DNA of 64,000 nt from Uloborus plumipes (GCA_038373865.1 JAXGGA010000466.1:92001-156000); one strand, 5' to 3'. Counted from the first letter of the stretch, positions 14,401-29,400 are shown. A program made the numbers and translations. The notes: generated by a model not told the origin, from the sequence alone.

Positions 14401-17400
14401 CCTCAGCTATTATCTAGAAGTGAATAAAATAGAAAAAAGTATCATTATTTTGTCAAATTTATATAAAAGTATTTCTTTTCCAGATTTCACATATATTAAA
14501 ACAGCTTACTTCTTTAGATGATATTTCCTCTGACAGAATTTTAGAAGATGTTAAGACATGGCAGCCTGTCTCATCTTCTAATATATTGCCCTAAATAATG
14601 AAATTAAATAGATGAAGTACCAAACAATAAATACCAATTAGTGTCAGTGCAATGATGCTTTATCTTTACTAATAATATAAAGCTGTAGAGTTTGTTTGTT
14701 TGTTTGTTTGTTTGAACGCGCTAATCTCAGGAACTACTGGTTCGATTTGAAAAATTCTTTTTGTGTTGAATAGTCCATTTATCCAGAAAGACTTTAGGCT
14801 ATAGTTTGAAAAGATTCGATAAGCGATTCGTTTTTTATTCGAATTCAAGGCAATTTTCTCATAAATCACCGAATACTGGGGTTAAAAATTACTTGCACAT
14901 ATTAATGTTACATATCGTTGGAAGCAGAAAAATTTTGTCCGTCCTATGCAGTTTGTTCTGATTCTCTAACTTAAACACAGCACGAGTTATTCAATTTTTA
15001 AACTTGCCTTTTGCAAGGCTTCACCCGATTTCTTGCAATACTTGGTTCATTAAAACCATCAATAAAAAATAAACTAATTATTCCACAGTTTTGATTTTTA
15101 CGCCATTGGATAGAGCGATATTTTTAACCCCAGAATTGATTCGACTTACAGTCGAAGAACCAAGCTTTTATCTCCACTAGAAAAAAAGTTACAAGCGTTT
15201 GAACTTTGAGTTTGAAAACCTCTTTCCTGATCAAACTATTAACGTTTTATTGCGTTGCTATGGCAACATCTTTTAAATTCATTGTTGGTGTCCTTTTCTT
15301 CATTTCGTTTCTTAAAAGCATTTCATTTTACGGCGTTTCAACAAGGCAAATAATGCGATCGTCCGTATTTCACTTGAATTCCTGCCTACTTAATGACTTA
15401 TATTTTTTTTCTGGTACCATTTTGAAAATGTGTTTCAAATTAAATTGTAATTCATGTTTTTAGCAGGGATTTTTTTTTTGGCTGCGATCTAAATATTAAA
15501 ACAACTTTTTTGTTTGGAATTTTGCAATTAATGTCACAGGAAGAGAGCGGTTTGGAAATATTTGGTTTTGGTAGGGAATTGTATTCGTTTATTAGGGAGA
15601 GTGTTAAATATGTGCTACTTGACATTGTTTACATTCCTGAGGAAGCATGTGCAAATAATGCGATTGACTTTTTGATGCGGGAAAGTTTTTTAGTGAGCCG
15701 CTTTAGCGGGGAGTAGTTTTTTGAAACCGGTTTCGCTAAAACTTTCCTCCCTCCTTTAAATGCGAGCCGCCTTGGCGGCGAGTAATTTGTTTTAACTTTC
15801 CTTACTACTTTAAAGGTGAGCCGCCTTGGCGGCGAGTAGTTTGCTGAAACTTTCCTCGCTACTTTAAAGGCGAGCTGCCTTGGCGGTTATATATCATTAT
15901 ATACCGCCTTGACGGCGAGTAGTTTATTTAAATTTTCATCACTACTTTAAAGCCCGTGCAACGCCGGGCCCCACAGCTAGTAAAATATAAATTGTTTTTG
16001 AGCTACCTTACACAATACAGACACACTCAAGTATATAAGTTATGCATGTATGTATTTTTTCCATTTTTTTACACTGGGATAGAACCAAACTATTTTTTAC
16101 ATGCAAAACACCACCAACTCAGTTGTGCCATCCAAGGACTGCAGATTAGCGTGGGGCGAAAAATAAAAAGGTTTTCAGATCAACTTCTAATAATTGCCAA
16201 AAGTTGTCTTTAGTGATAGTTAGCTTTTGCGCAAAATTTGAGAAAAATCGGTTAATATCTTCAGGGGGCGCTGCGATCGCAAAGTTTTACCATAGCTTTG
16301 TTATGGATTTTATGGTTAAAATATCAAAAAGAATGCCTTTAGCTAGTCTCTTTGCGTTTTTTTTTCTCAAAAGATGTTTTCATGCATTAAAAGCATATGA
16401 AATGACTCACAAACATTATTTTATCTGATATATTTATATTTCAAAAAAATCACTTTTTTTCACGTTTTTGTTTCTTTTTAAATGCTTGAAATACAGTCCA
16501 TGCTCGATATAACGACCGTCTCCGTCCTACAGAAAACGGTCTTTATAATGAGTGGTCACTATAAGAGGTAGAACATAGAGTATGTTGGTATACAGTTGGG
16601 AGTTTTCTCACCGGTCGTTATAGTAGGATGGTCTTTGTAACGAGTGGTCGTTATAACGAGCGTCGACTGTATAAATATATCATATAAAATAATTTTTTGT
16701 GAGTTATTTCATATGCTTTGAATGCATGAATGTATCTTATGAATAAAAAAATGCAATGAGAATTAGCTAACGGCAATATTTTTCATATTTTAACCATAAA
16801 ATCCCGATAAAAGCTATGATAAAACTTTGCGATCGCAGCGCCCCTGAAGATATTAACTGATTTTTCTCAAATTTTGCACAAAAGCTAACGATCACCAAAG
16901 ACAACTTTTGGCAACTATTTGAAGTTGATCTGAAAAACTTTTTATTTTTCGCCCCACCCTACTGCAAATACTTCATGCTTTATTTTTTATGTATCACATT
17001 TTTTATGAATTGATCCCATTGTCATGTATAAATTTATATTCTCCATGTGTTATTCACTCTACGATTACTGTTGATACAACTCAACTCAACTCAAGCACTC
17101 CATGTTTCGTTTTCGACTTCGCAGCGTGCGCGGTACGGCGAGATGTTCTCAATAACATGTAACACTGTAAATAAATTAACTATATTTAACCATCCAGTGC
17201 CTCTTCAATCAATTCCCTGATTAGAAACATAATAGTTTGGCGACGAGGATCTCATAAGAAAAGGATGACGGAACTTCAAGCTCTCGTTCAAACACTGCAA
17301 GACTTCGTTAAAACTTTTCAAGGAGCTCCAGTTGCGAAACAAAAACTATCTCCTAAAGAGATTTTGGTTCATCAAAATTTGTCTTTCGACCACCTCGACG

Positions 17401-20400
17401 AGAGTGAAGAAACCTTCGACAGCTACTCTCAACGATTAGAAAATTATTTTAAATTAAAAGGATTAGACGAAGAAGATGCAGAAACGGAAGAGGCAAAGGT
17501 ACTTGTTCTTATCAATTGTTTAGGCTCAAAACAATATCAACTTTTATCAAGTTTAACTGCACCAGAACTGCCTTCGACAAAATCCTTCACAGAACTGCTT
17601 ACATTGTTGAAGAAACATCTCTCGCCTAAACCGAGTGTGCTTACAGAACAGCATAAATTTTTTTCAAGGGTTCAACGTCCAGGTGAGTCAATATCAACTT
17701 TTATAACGCACTTAAAAGACCTAACTAAAAATGCTGAATTCAAGTCAAATTGTGAGGACAATACCTGTACTAAATCAATGTTAAATTTATTGCTTCGATC
17801 TCAATTTATTCGCGGTTTACATGATACCGATATTCGAGAGAAACTTTTGCAGCAAGGCGACATCGATTTTGATAAAACTGTTGAAATCGCTTTAGCAATT
17901 GAAGCTGCTAAAATCGAAAACAAAGAAGTTTATAAGAGTAATTCAACTAATTATGTAAATAAAATTTCAAACCAAAATTCAAAAAATGTAAGTCACTCTT
18001 CGCATGCTAATTCAAAGCCAATAAATAAGAATCCTCAAAATCATAATAAGGGGAAGTTCCAGAATAAACGTCAAAATATAAACCTTAAAGAACTGGGTAT
18101 GGAAGGTTTGTGTCTTCACTGTTCAAAATCGAATCATAAAACAAATGAATGTTTTATAATAAAAAAATTACACTGTATGCTTTGCAACAAAAGAGGTCAT
18201 GTTGCTAAAGTGTGTATTTCCAGCACATTTAAACAAAAATTCAAGAATCATAATGTCCAACAGATAACTGATAATTCAAATGATTTATTTGTAAATAGAA
18301 TTTATGATGTGTCGATTAATGATAATAATTTCGATGATAAAATGTATGCTGTTATTAAATTAAATGGAATTGACTTTCGATTTGAATGTGACTCGGGTAG
18401 TAAAGTAAGTTTGATGGATATAACTGATTTCAAAAATTTGAACTTAAATGTACCACTCCAGAAAACTGATGTGTCATTCAGAAGTTACACGGGACAAATT
18501 TTTCAACCTATAGGTGTAGCAAAATTAAACGTGTCTTATAATAACAACACTAGTACAGAAGATTTGTATATCGTTTCAATGAACAAAAGTGCTCTTTTGG
18601 GTTGAGATTGGATAAGAAAATTAAAAATAAATGTCAATGATTTGAATCAAATATCTAATATTCCTACTAACGATGCTTCAATTACAAAAATTCTTGATTT
18701 CTACTCAGATGTATTCCAAAATCAAGTTGGTTGTGTTCCAAACTATACATGTTCTTTGAACTTGAAACCAGAAGCAAAACCTGTCTTTTTAAAACCACGT
18801 CCAGTACCCTATGCCTTAAAAGAACAAGTTGAAAAAGAATTAGATAAACTAGAAGCTGAAGGAATTATAGAGAAAATTGATCACTCCGAATGGGGAACTC
18901 CTTTAGTCATTGTACCTAAATCAGATAACTCGGTAAGAATTTGCGCTGACTATAAGGTTACAGTAAATAAACAACTTCTAGATGCACGGCATCCTATACC
19001 ACGTATTGAAGACATTTTCAATAAATTGCAAGGTGGTTCATATTTTTGTACGCTTGATATACATAAAGCATATTTACATATTCCTGTTGATGATGAAAAT
19101 GCAAAAATTCAAACTATATCAACCCATCGAGGTACTTATTTAGCCAAACGATTATTTTTTGGAATCAAAACTGCCCCCAGTGAATTTCATAAATTTATTG
19201 ACCAGTTTATTCTAGATCTTGAAGGAGTCATAGCTTATTTTGATGATTTGATTATCCAGGGAAAAACATATGACGAATGTAAAAAACGCTTATTGAAGGT
19301 TCTTGACAAATTACGAGAATATAATTTGCACATTAATTTTTCAAAATGTAAATTTTTCGAGAGAAAAGTTCAATATTTGGGACATATCATAAGTGCTCAA
19401 GGACTACAAAAATCCCCTGATAAAATCAAAGCCATAATTGATGCTCCACGCCCTACAAATGTAACTGAAGTTAAACAGTTCTTGGGTCTCATCATGTATT
19501 ATTCAAAATTTATCGAAAACGCATCAGAGATGCTACATCCTTTAAATAAACTTTTAAGAAAGAATGTTTCTTTTAAGTGGGACAATAGCTGTGAAAAGGC
19601 ATTTACAGTTGCAAAATCAGAAATTGCCAGTAACAAGATATTAATTCCCTATAATCCAGATCTTCCAGTAACATTAGCAACTGATGCTAGTCCTTTTGGA
19701 TTATCAGGTGTTCTTTCGCACATTATGCCAGATGGCAGTGAAAGGCCTATAGCATTCGCTTCCAGATCTTTAACCAATGCTGAAAGAAATTACAGTCAGT
19801 TGGATAAAGAAGCCACAGCAATATATTGGTCATTTAAGAAATTTTTTTGACTATATTTATGGAAGAAAGTTTACACTTATAGTCGATAACCAGCCTCTAA
19901 TGACAATTTTTCATTCAGAGAAAAAATTACCTGTGCTTTCTGCCACAAGGATGCTGAGATACGCTCATTACATTTCAAATTTTGATTTCAAAATTCAATA
20001 TAGAAAATCTTCTGATCATGTGAATGCTGATTATTTATCCAGAAATCCATTACCTGTCAGACCGCATGAAATAAATGCTGTTGACTGTGAATATATTTTC
20101 CAACAAAGTATAATAAACCAGATCTCCACTGAAACAATCACTGCAAAAATTATCGAGGAAGAAACTGCAAAAGATCCTGAACTTTCCAAACTAAAATCAA
20201 ACATACTAGATGGTAGTATTTCCGATCCAGCTTTAACTATACACGAAGGAATCTTATTCCGTGGTCAACGAGTTATCATTCCCCAAACACTACAATTTCG
20301 AATGCTTCAAGAACTACATTCAACGCATGTTGGAATAGTCAAGATGAAAGCTTTGGCAAGGAACTACTGCTATTGGAAAAATATAGACTCTGATATAGAA

Positions 20401-23400
20401 CATCTAGTAAGAGTTGCAAACCATGTTCAGACATAAAGAAGAATCCTGCGAAAGCTCCAATTCACGCTTGGGAACCCCCAAACAGAAACTGGCAGCGCAT
20501 CCACATCGATTATGCAGGTCCATTTTTAAATCATTACTTTTTCCTAGTGGTTGATGCTAAATCAAAATGGCCAGAAATTTTTGCTACAAAGCAAAACCCT
20601 ACATCTTCACTGACAATTAAATATCTTCAAGAAGTATTTAGCCGTTTCGGGTTGCCAGAATTTTTGGTTAGTGACAATGCTAAAATTTTCAAATCTTATG
20701 AATTTCAAGAGTATTGCAAAGGAAACGGGATTCAACAGCGCCTGACAGCCCCTGGTCATCCCGCAACGAATGGACAAGCGGAGCGTTATGTCCAAATTTT
20801 GAAAACAAAACTCAAGTGCATGAAGTTTGAGCCTGGGACACTTCATGAGAAATTATGCGAATTATTAATGAAGTTTCGAGCAACTCCCCTTTCAATGGGT
20901 AAAACACCAGCAGAACTGTTAATTGGCAATAATATCCGCACCAGGTTAGATTTAATTAAACCAGATCAACATCACAAACAAACTCTGCAGCATCCCCACT
21001 TCAACAAATCATTTAAATTGGGACATCGAGTCCAATCAAGGAATTATACAGAAGGACAAAGATGGAAATATGGTGTTGTAGTAGAGAAACTTGGGAAATT
21101 ACATTATTTGATTGAATTGGATGACGGATATGTCATTAAAAGACATTTTGATCAACTACGACTTTGCGAAGTAGACTCTAAACCATCTGAAGATCTATAT
21201 CGCAAGAGCAATGTTTATTTCCAATCCAGCCCACAGCTTCTAACGCTCATCCTGTGCCTACTACAAACAATCCTCCATTTACTCTCCAAAACCAGCCATG
21301 TGAATCTGATGCAACAAGTCCACTTCAATCTCCAAATAGACAGTCTTCACCTAGAACCAGATTTAGCCCAGTAATTCAAGGTTCATCGCCGCAGAGAGGA
21401 AATCTACAATCACCTTCGACAGCCTGTTCATCTCAATCTTTCAATTCTCCAAAAAGTCGCAGGTCCAGCTTTAATCCTAGCTTCACTACGCCTCTACGTA
21501 GATCAACCAGAATTAGAAAACCAGTTGTAAAACTCAATTTATAAATTTCGAACTGTTAAATTAGACTATTAACTTTTCAATTAGTAGCCAGAGAATTGTC
21601 ATGTATAAATTTATATTCTCCATGTGTTATTCACTCTACGATTACTGTTGATACAACTCAACTCCAGCACTCCATGTTTCGTTTTCGACTTCGCAGCGTG
21701 CGAGGTACGGCGAGATGTTCTCAATAACATGTAACTCTGTAAATAAATTAACTATATTTAACCATCCAGTGCCTCTTCAATCAATTCCCTGATTAGAAAC
21801 ATAATACCCATTTATCATGATCATGATCATATATTTCTTTCCTCAAAATGTAGAATTCATCTGATTTTAGCTAACAGAATGAATATAATGAATATTAATG
21901 AAATTGTACTTAGTTTAGGTAATATTGAAATGAGTGATTCAGGTACAAGAAATTTAAACTGATCGTATAGTCATTTAAATAATGAGTGACATTCCTTGCT
22001 AGTTTTGTCTTATGTTCTACAATAATCCTCTGAAATTTGAAATTAAAAAAAAGTTATCTATTTGAAAAACGCAATTGAAAAACTTGAATCGTTTGAAAAT
22101 GAACAAAGTCTATAGATTTGTAAGAAAAGCAGTCAAAAACTTTGTACAATTAATGAAGTTAAAAATACAAGACAACGTGTTCAAAAATGCAAATAAAATA
22201 TTAAAAAAGAGTTTGAAAACTCTAGCAAATAGCTATTTTGGGGCTATTACAAATGAAGCCCCATCATCAGTGCGAAAAGAGGATGGTTCAACTGACCACA
22301 GTCAAGAACCTTCTGATTAAGTTGTCAACGATCTGTCCAGCACCCCTCCTTTCGCTAACATTTGGAAATCTTTTATTTAAAAACTTTTTCATCTGTGAGG
22401 TAATCCTTGTTGCGCAGTTGTCCTCTTTGACCCATGACGTAACAGTTTCTGCGGACCTACTCTTTCTGTTCTGTGTATTTACCTTTGTGTATCTCGCATT
22501 CCTTGTTCACTTGACTGTGGTCAGTTGAATCATCCTCTTTTGGCGCTGATGATGGGGCTTCATTTGTAATAGCCCCGAAATAGCTATTTGCTAGAGTTTT
22601 CAAACTCTTTTTTAATATTTTATTTGTACTTTTGAACATGTTGTCTTGTAAGTCTATGGAATTTAATTTTGATGGGCATTAAAATATACAAATACAAATA
22701 CAAATGTGACGACCAGCAACAGGCTCTGGGCCCAACTAGGCTGGTCCTAGTCAAATTATAGATCCCAATGAAGATATGCAAAACCTTACTTCAGAAGATG
22801 ACAAAACTTCCAAAATTCGATCTTCAATTTCCTTCAGCTGTCTTTTATTTTCAGCACTTTCCAAGATTAATTTATTTTTACTTTCTTCTAAGGCCGGATT
22901 TTCTTTAGCCGCAACAATGCCCAGCAACTGATCTTGTAATCCAAGCGGAGTAATCATAAAATTTATTAAGGTGACCTGATGGTGAGAACAGTAATAGAAA
23001 CTTCATTGGTTACATTTAAATAATACCATAAAGACTAAATAATTTATATCGCAATATAGATAAATAACAACAGATATCTTAGCCTGTTATGGTGTTGATG
23101 ATTTGAATGTAAGGAAAGATGGTATTCAGCAAAAGTGTTAAAGCAAGTTAATAAGTAAACAGCTTTAAATTTTATTTTTTCAAGCTCTTTGGTTACTTTC
23201 TTTTCTACTCAAAAAAACTTTTGAGCCAAGCTCATCATTTGGGCGATCCAACAAAACGGCGGTTCTGAAAAATCAATGTCTTTACCTACAAGTGGTAATG
23301 GTTTTTGCTGTCTTTTGGTGAAATGAACATTAAATCTGGGTCATTCCGACAAAAATGTTACAAATCATGTCTGAAACTCTTTACTTAAGATTATCAATTT

Positions 23401-26400
23401 AAATAATTTCCACCAACTAATCTTTTTTTTTATTGAGCTTCCATTTATTTGTGTATAATGAAGTGTAAATAACTAGTACATGACTCATTTATGAAAGGAT
23501 TTTAAATATTTTGATCACTTTGTTTAACAGAGTGGACAAATAAGCCTTTAAAAATCTCTGTATAATCACAAAGAAAAGTTAGAATCACAGAACAAGCATA
23601 AAATGGAATAAACAGCCTAAAAATGTAAGTCTGTCTGCAATTTCAAGAAAAAATCTATATTTTTCATCATGAAAACGCTTCTAACAGAATGGACATCCAA
23701 CAGTTCAAATTAACTATCATGAGAAAAGAATTAGGCACACCCAGGTTGTTGACTAAATAATTCAATGTAGCAAGCTAATCACGCCAGTTATACTACCTAT
23801 ATTTTTTAAAAAATATATCAGATTGAATGCAATTGTTTATTTTATTTCCAAAAGGCACATAACAGAGTGGACAATTCAAAACATAGAAAATCTAGGGGCA
23901 TGGATAAATAAGAGTGTTTTTTGGGGAAATTTTTTTTTCATTTGCGTAATAATCTGCAGAAATGGTGTCAGAAGCATCTTTTGTGCAGTGCAGTGTCATT
24001 TATTTTGTTGTTACATTTCAGTTTAATTTTAAATCACATTTAAAATTCTAGCAATTTGAAGCTGGGACACGTCATTTTCTCCTTCTTCTGACAAAGATAA
24101 TTTTTTTCGTGTCATTTCTAAATGGATTATACCTAATCAGTTGATACTTGATGGCACGAAATTAAATGGAGAACCAATAAAAAATACACTTAATGGGAGG
24201 TAGTAATTAAAATTGATTTTAAAAAATTCTAAAGTCTCGGACATGATTTGTACCATTTTCGTTGGAATGACCCATCTATAAGCTTTTGCCCCCCACCCCC
24301 GTGGAAAAATTCAAAATGATAGGCTTGACTTGAGCTCATGGATAGTAAGTTCCCTCTTGATTTGGGTAATTTTAGCTCTATAGAATTTACTTTTCAGTCT
24401 CATAATATTAAAATTTGAGTTAGCCCAACAATGTTATTGTTGGTAGGTGTGCAAAATTGTTTTAATATGAGTTAATATTTCAGTTGCCTCTGGGGCCATT
24501 TATTTTACAAAATTCCTGACCACTTTTCAATATAATCTTTTTTTCAATAAGAAATTGGAATCCTTAGTTCCAATAGTACAGAAAAGTTGCCTTATGTTAT
24601 TGTTAGTATGCATGCAAAATTGTTTTAACCCAAGTTCTGTCTTCTGTTGCCCTTGGACCCATTCGTTTCACAAATCTTCTTTAATTTTATCTTTTTTTCA
24701 TTTTTTTTCCCAAATAAGAAAGTGACATCTTGAGTTTAAATAGTGCCAAAAAGTTGCCATTTGGTATCCTTAGAGCCTGTGCAAATGTTTAAAGGTGTGG
24801 GTCAATAGCTTCATTTTTTTAAAAAAATATTTTAAAAATGATAAAATCAATGAATTTTTTATAATGAATGGCCATTTATAATGAGGCAAATGAAGATATT
24901 TACTCAGATCAACAAAATCTTGCACACATACGAACGATAACATAAGGCAAATTTTACGCACTACTGGAAATTTGCTTTTTAAAAAAAGTTTTTTGATGCA
25001 CCTAAATGATCATACTTTTTGAGTTAAAATGTACTAAATTACAAAATTTCATCCATTTTTTGCAAAGTCTGGTTGCTATTTATGTGGTCATAATTTATGA
25101 ACATTCTATGAAACAGATGCAAAATTTCATGGTAAATAGAAGTCGCGACATCATCTGCTATAGGGAAAGCCAGGAGTAAAACAGCAATAGCACCCTAACT
25201 GAAAAGGGGCTTGAGAGAATAAAAAAATGGGAGAGACCTGTGGTTTAATCTGAGTCTGTAAGGATGTGGGGCCTGGGGCTCATCAAGAAAGTACACATAT
25301 TGAACAGCAACAAAATCTTATGAAAAAAAACTTTCATAGTTACCTTTACAGATATTTCAGGCAAATAATGAGGGTTTTGTAGCCTAGTTGTAATATAAAA
25401 TCTAAAGTCTGGAGAATATTGTATTACATTATCTCCCAATTTCATCATCTATAAGAAAGAAAAACAAGATAGTTCAGAAAAGCTTGTAAAATAATTTAAA
25501 TATTGCATGACTTGCCACAAACAGAAAAAAGAGATCTGCATTTACCTCCATACCACCCTCTTTAAAAGTAGCCTTAGTTAGTATGGGTTCGAGAACAGGA
25601 TCCAAATCTTCGCCGACATTTTCCAAAAGAACAGGATGTCCAAACTGCAAGGCATATTCAAGCACACGAATATAATTGCTGTCAGTCAATTTGATAACAT
25701 CTAAATTATTTTTCTTTTCCATATTTTTAATCCATTTACTTGCTTGACCTGTAGATAAGAAAGCAAATAAATGTGGTCAACTCTTTCTCAATCAGTGCAT
25801 GACTGCATCTGAATCGATCCCTAAAACAATATCACACAGAAAAATTTATGGATGAAAATAATATAATTTTATTTCAAGTACCTTGGGGATCCACAAGCAG
25901 AGGCCATCTTCTACCGAATTTTACGATGATGCTGTTCTCTATGGAAAAATTATCAACAGGCAAACCTGCAATTTGCCATTCTCTTATCAACACTGGCTCC
26001 CCCAATGTTTCAATGACTGAAAAATCATCTGAACATGGGATTCCAGACTCTTTGCAAAGAGATTTCCATGATGAAATGCATTCCTAAAAAAAATGTTGCT
26101 ACATGTTGTCAAAAGTGAAAGGTTTACAAATATTCTGCAACTAAATAACTTCTTTCAACACATTTTAAATTTAAACAAGAAAGAAATTTTCAAAGTTGTT
26201 TCTGCGGACAACAGCTTTTCAAATTTACAAAATCGATGTAATTAGGATTAGAGTAGATAGATAGAGAAGTAGCTCCACTCTTTAAAAAAAAACTATTTTG
26301 AACATGTTGAGAAAAAATGAAGATGCCCTGATTGCCATATGATATATAACTAAACCTTTCCTTTTAAAAAAATGAAAAACTAATCAACATTTAATTTTTT

Positions 26401-29400
26401 AAAATATTGTTGTGCAGGGAGAAAATTACCCTCTATGGTTGTACTACATCTTTGGTGTTGAAGAAAAGTATAGTTTTGATTCAATAGTGGTTGTATAGTT
26501 CTGTTTGCGAAGATAACTTTTTCCTTTTCTTGGGGTGGATGTTAAAGATGACCATAGTGCTTAAAAATTATGAAATTAAAAATGAATAAAAGAAAACACA
26601 CATTTTGCTTAAATTGCTTTTCAAAGTGGCTTAACTTAAATAATTAATTAAAACAATGATTTCTTTCTCAAAAATAAAGCAAGAAAAGAAAAGGATAGTT
26701 TTTCAACATAACATTACAAAACCTGTTACAAAATCAATAACCTGAACTTTATGTAATTATAAATTTAGCGCACCTTTTGGACTAAGGCTCATTTTAAATT
26801 TGACTGAATAAATTAGTACAAAACTTCCTTCAAAATGAAAGCTTTATACTTTATCAAGAAATTTAGATGATTCATTAATTATCTTTATTTATAAAATTTT
26901 ATAAAGATATTTTTTCCTTTTAAAAGCAATATGACAGACAAATCTGACTTTAAAAGATAAAACTAAACTATTTTCTAGAGATGTATTAATGCTCTGTAAG
27001 GAAAAAAAATTAGAGAAATTACGAAAATAGAATTTCATTAAATAGAGGTTCAACTGAATTAAAAATACTCTGACAATGCAGCCTTTTGGCTAAAGCACAT
27101 TTTTATCAATTAGCATTAAAATATTGCGTTTCCATTGAAAACTATATGAATTGTTTTAATGAACACAGCATTAAGCGGCAAATGGTACACACTACATAGT
27201 ACAATTTAGTATTTTCATTATTTTTGAATAAATATTATACATTTGGATGTACTGTCGTCCCCGCTTAATCGGGTAACGGATAAACGAATACCCCGCTTAT
27301 ATGAATAAAACATCCTGGAACTGATGCCATAGATGCAATGTTAAAGATCCCCACTTAATCAAATACCCCGCTTAATCGAATAATATTTCTTGGAACCAAC
27401 AGTATTCATTTAAGTGGCGCCGACAGTATTTCCTAGTATGATAAGCATATCAATGCAATCAATTACTTGTCTAAAATCTACTGTAAAAGCTCCAAGGTAA
27501 GCAATTACACCAGAAGACAAAAGAACATCTCCAACTATGTTCCCATAAGCAAGAGTCAAATTCTCAGCAGCCGCATTCCAACGATCCTTTTCCCCACCTA
27601 AGCCACCAATCATTTTTGTAGCTCTCTCCTTCTTTTGTTCGCACAGCTCCAAGTTCTCTTCTAAATCCTTTTTCTCTTTAGTTTTGCTGGTAAACGTATC
27701 ATTCAGCTCTTGTAATTTGTCAGTAACCTTTACAAAAAGAAAAGTTATAACATAACTAGAGCTAAAACTGATAAATTATCAAGTAAATATTTTGTCAAAA
27801 ACATATTAAGATGCAAGCTTACAATGAAAACTTATGTAACGCTCTTCCCACATGTACAGACAAAAATAGAATTCTGAGTAAAACAAAGTAATTTATTTGT
27901 TTACTTCTCTATTATGAAGAGTTTTTTAAATTAAAATTTTAGTTTGCAAACAAATGCAGAGCCAGTTTTCTATTGAGAATAAAATGTTTTAGGCAAAGTA
28001 AAAATGTTATCGTTCATGATTGCTTTTAAACATGGGAACATTTAAAATTCAAATTTGAAAATATATGTTTGTATCATACCAATGAAAGTCATTTTCATGC
28101 ATGATGGTGGTTACTAGGCAATTTTAAGATTTAAAAAAGTCTGAATTTTGATTTATAAAACTAAAACAATGAACATTTATAAATACATTAACAAGCACAT
28201 TAAAAATATAACTATCTTCTATTTTCCTTTTTAACATACAATACTAAAGTAGCATTCATATTGGCAAACTTTGACCAAGATGACAAAATTCAGAAAACGG
28301 AGAGAGTTGATTTTTCTATGATACATATCTGGCAAATGCAACAAGTTTACTTACTGCTTTCAAAGCTTTCTTCTTTTCATTTAAAGCTTTCATTTGAATC
28401 GCTACTTCAGCTGAAGCTTCTTTCAACTTTATTTTCTTTGGAGCAACGACTTTATTGACACGATCATATACATCCATTGCTCTCACCCAGCGACACAAAC
28501 CTTCACATGCAACTGATACTTTTTTAATAACAGCAGGGTCAAAATCTGGATTTGAAGAAAATCTTTGAAAAAAAAAAGATTTTTTAAAAAAATATACCAG
28601 ACAAAGCACATTTAAAAAGAGCACAACATATAAAGCACAAGCAAAAAAGAACAATAAAGGTAAAGGTTATTTAACCATTGAAATTTTTTCCTTGATATAC
28701 TCTAATACACTAAAGATGGTATCAAATACAAAGCAAGTCGATAAAGTTTAGGCTCCCATTTTAAATATCCCAACCAGACACTAGAAGCAAAATAATGCAG
28801 TCAGCAATACATATTGTTTTTTTTTTTTAACTGGGACTATATGCCACAGCAATTTTTAATTAGTTACCGAGTTTTTTGTTGCACTTTCTTTGAAATTGAA
28901 AAAATCATTTTTAGGATTTCAAAAATTAGCATTTTTGAAAAAAAGTGGGAAAAAGAACCTATGTTGTAAAATGCAAAAATCATTTGTGACTCCATTTTAA
29001 AAGATATTTATAATTATATTTTCATTAGTGCGGCTAGTCAAAATTTCTAGTCATTAAAACAACTTGTGAAGAATAATTATAGATATGATTGAAAAAAAGC
29101 ATTTAATTGCAAAAAATGAATAATATTATTCAGCGCAGGTACAAAAACATAAATATTGGTATACTTCCAAGATGTAAGTTATAATCTTCAGAAGTAGATA
29201 AATTATATTGTAAAACCATCAAAATAATAATAATAATAACAATAATGGACATTTTTCTCCAAGTAAATATATGGAAAAATTGTAACGAAAATTATTATTT
29301 GGCCCACAAAAATGAGCAAATAAAATAAATAAATATGAGGAATAGTATTTACTCATTTAAATTCAAACAATTTACTTCATAAATAAACACAATCATTTTC

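Larger units (their letters stand above)
17020..21806 (+). mobile_element. Ty3/gypsy LTR retrotransposon, complete but decayed
   Basis: 4.8-kb element with LTRs at both ends, 5-bp target duplication CCCAT (17015-17019, 21807-21811) and gag, protease, RT, RNase H and integrase in gypsy order; no envelope frame. One in-frame stop and three frameshifts disrupt the coding region although the LTRs are nearly identical. It lies antisense to the dynein gene in the intron between exons 26 and 27. Confidence 0.96.

Noticed and set aside
15692..15960. CRISPR-like array
   Set aside because: Units are diverged palindromes without constant repeats or unique spacers, inside a Helitron in a eukaryotic gene.
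22075..22320. Small host gene on the plus strand
   Set aside because: The frame is one arm of an inverted repeat and has no start context or homology that I recognise.
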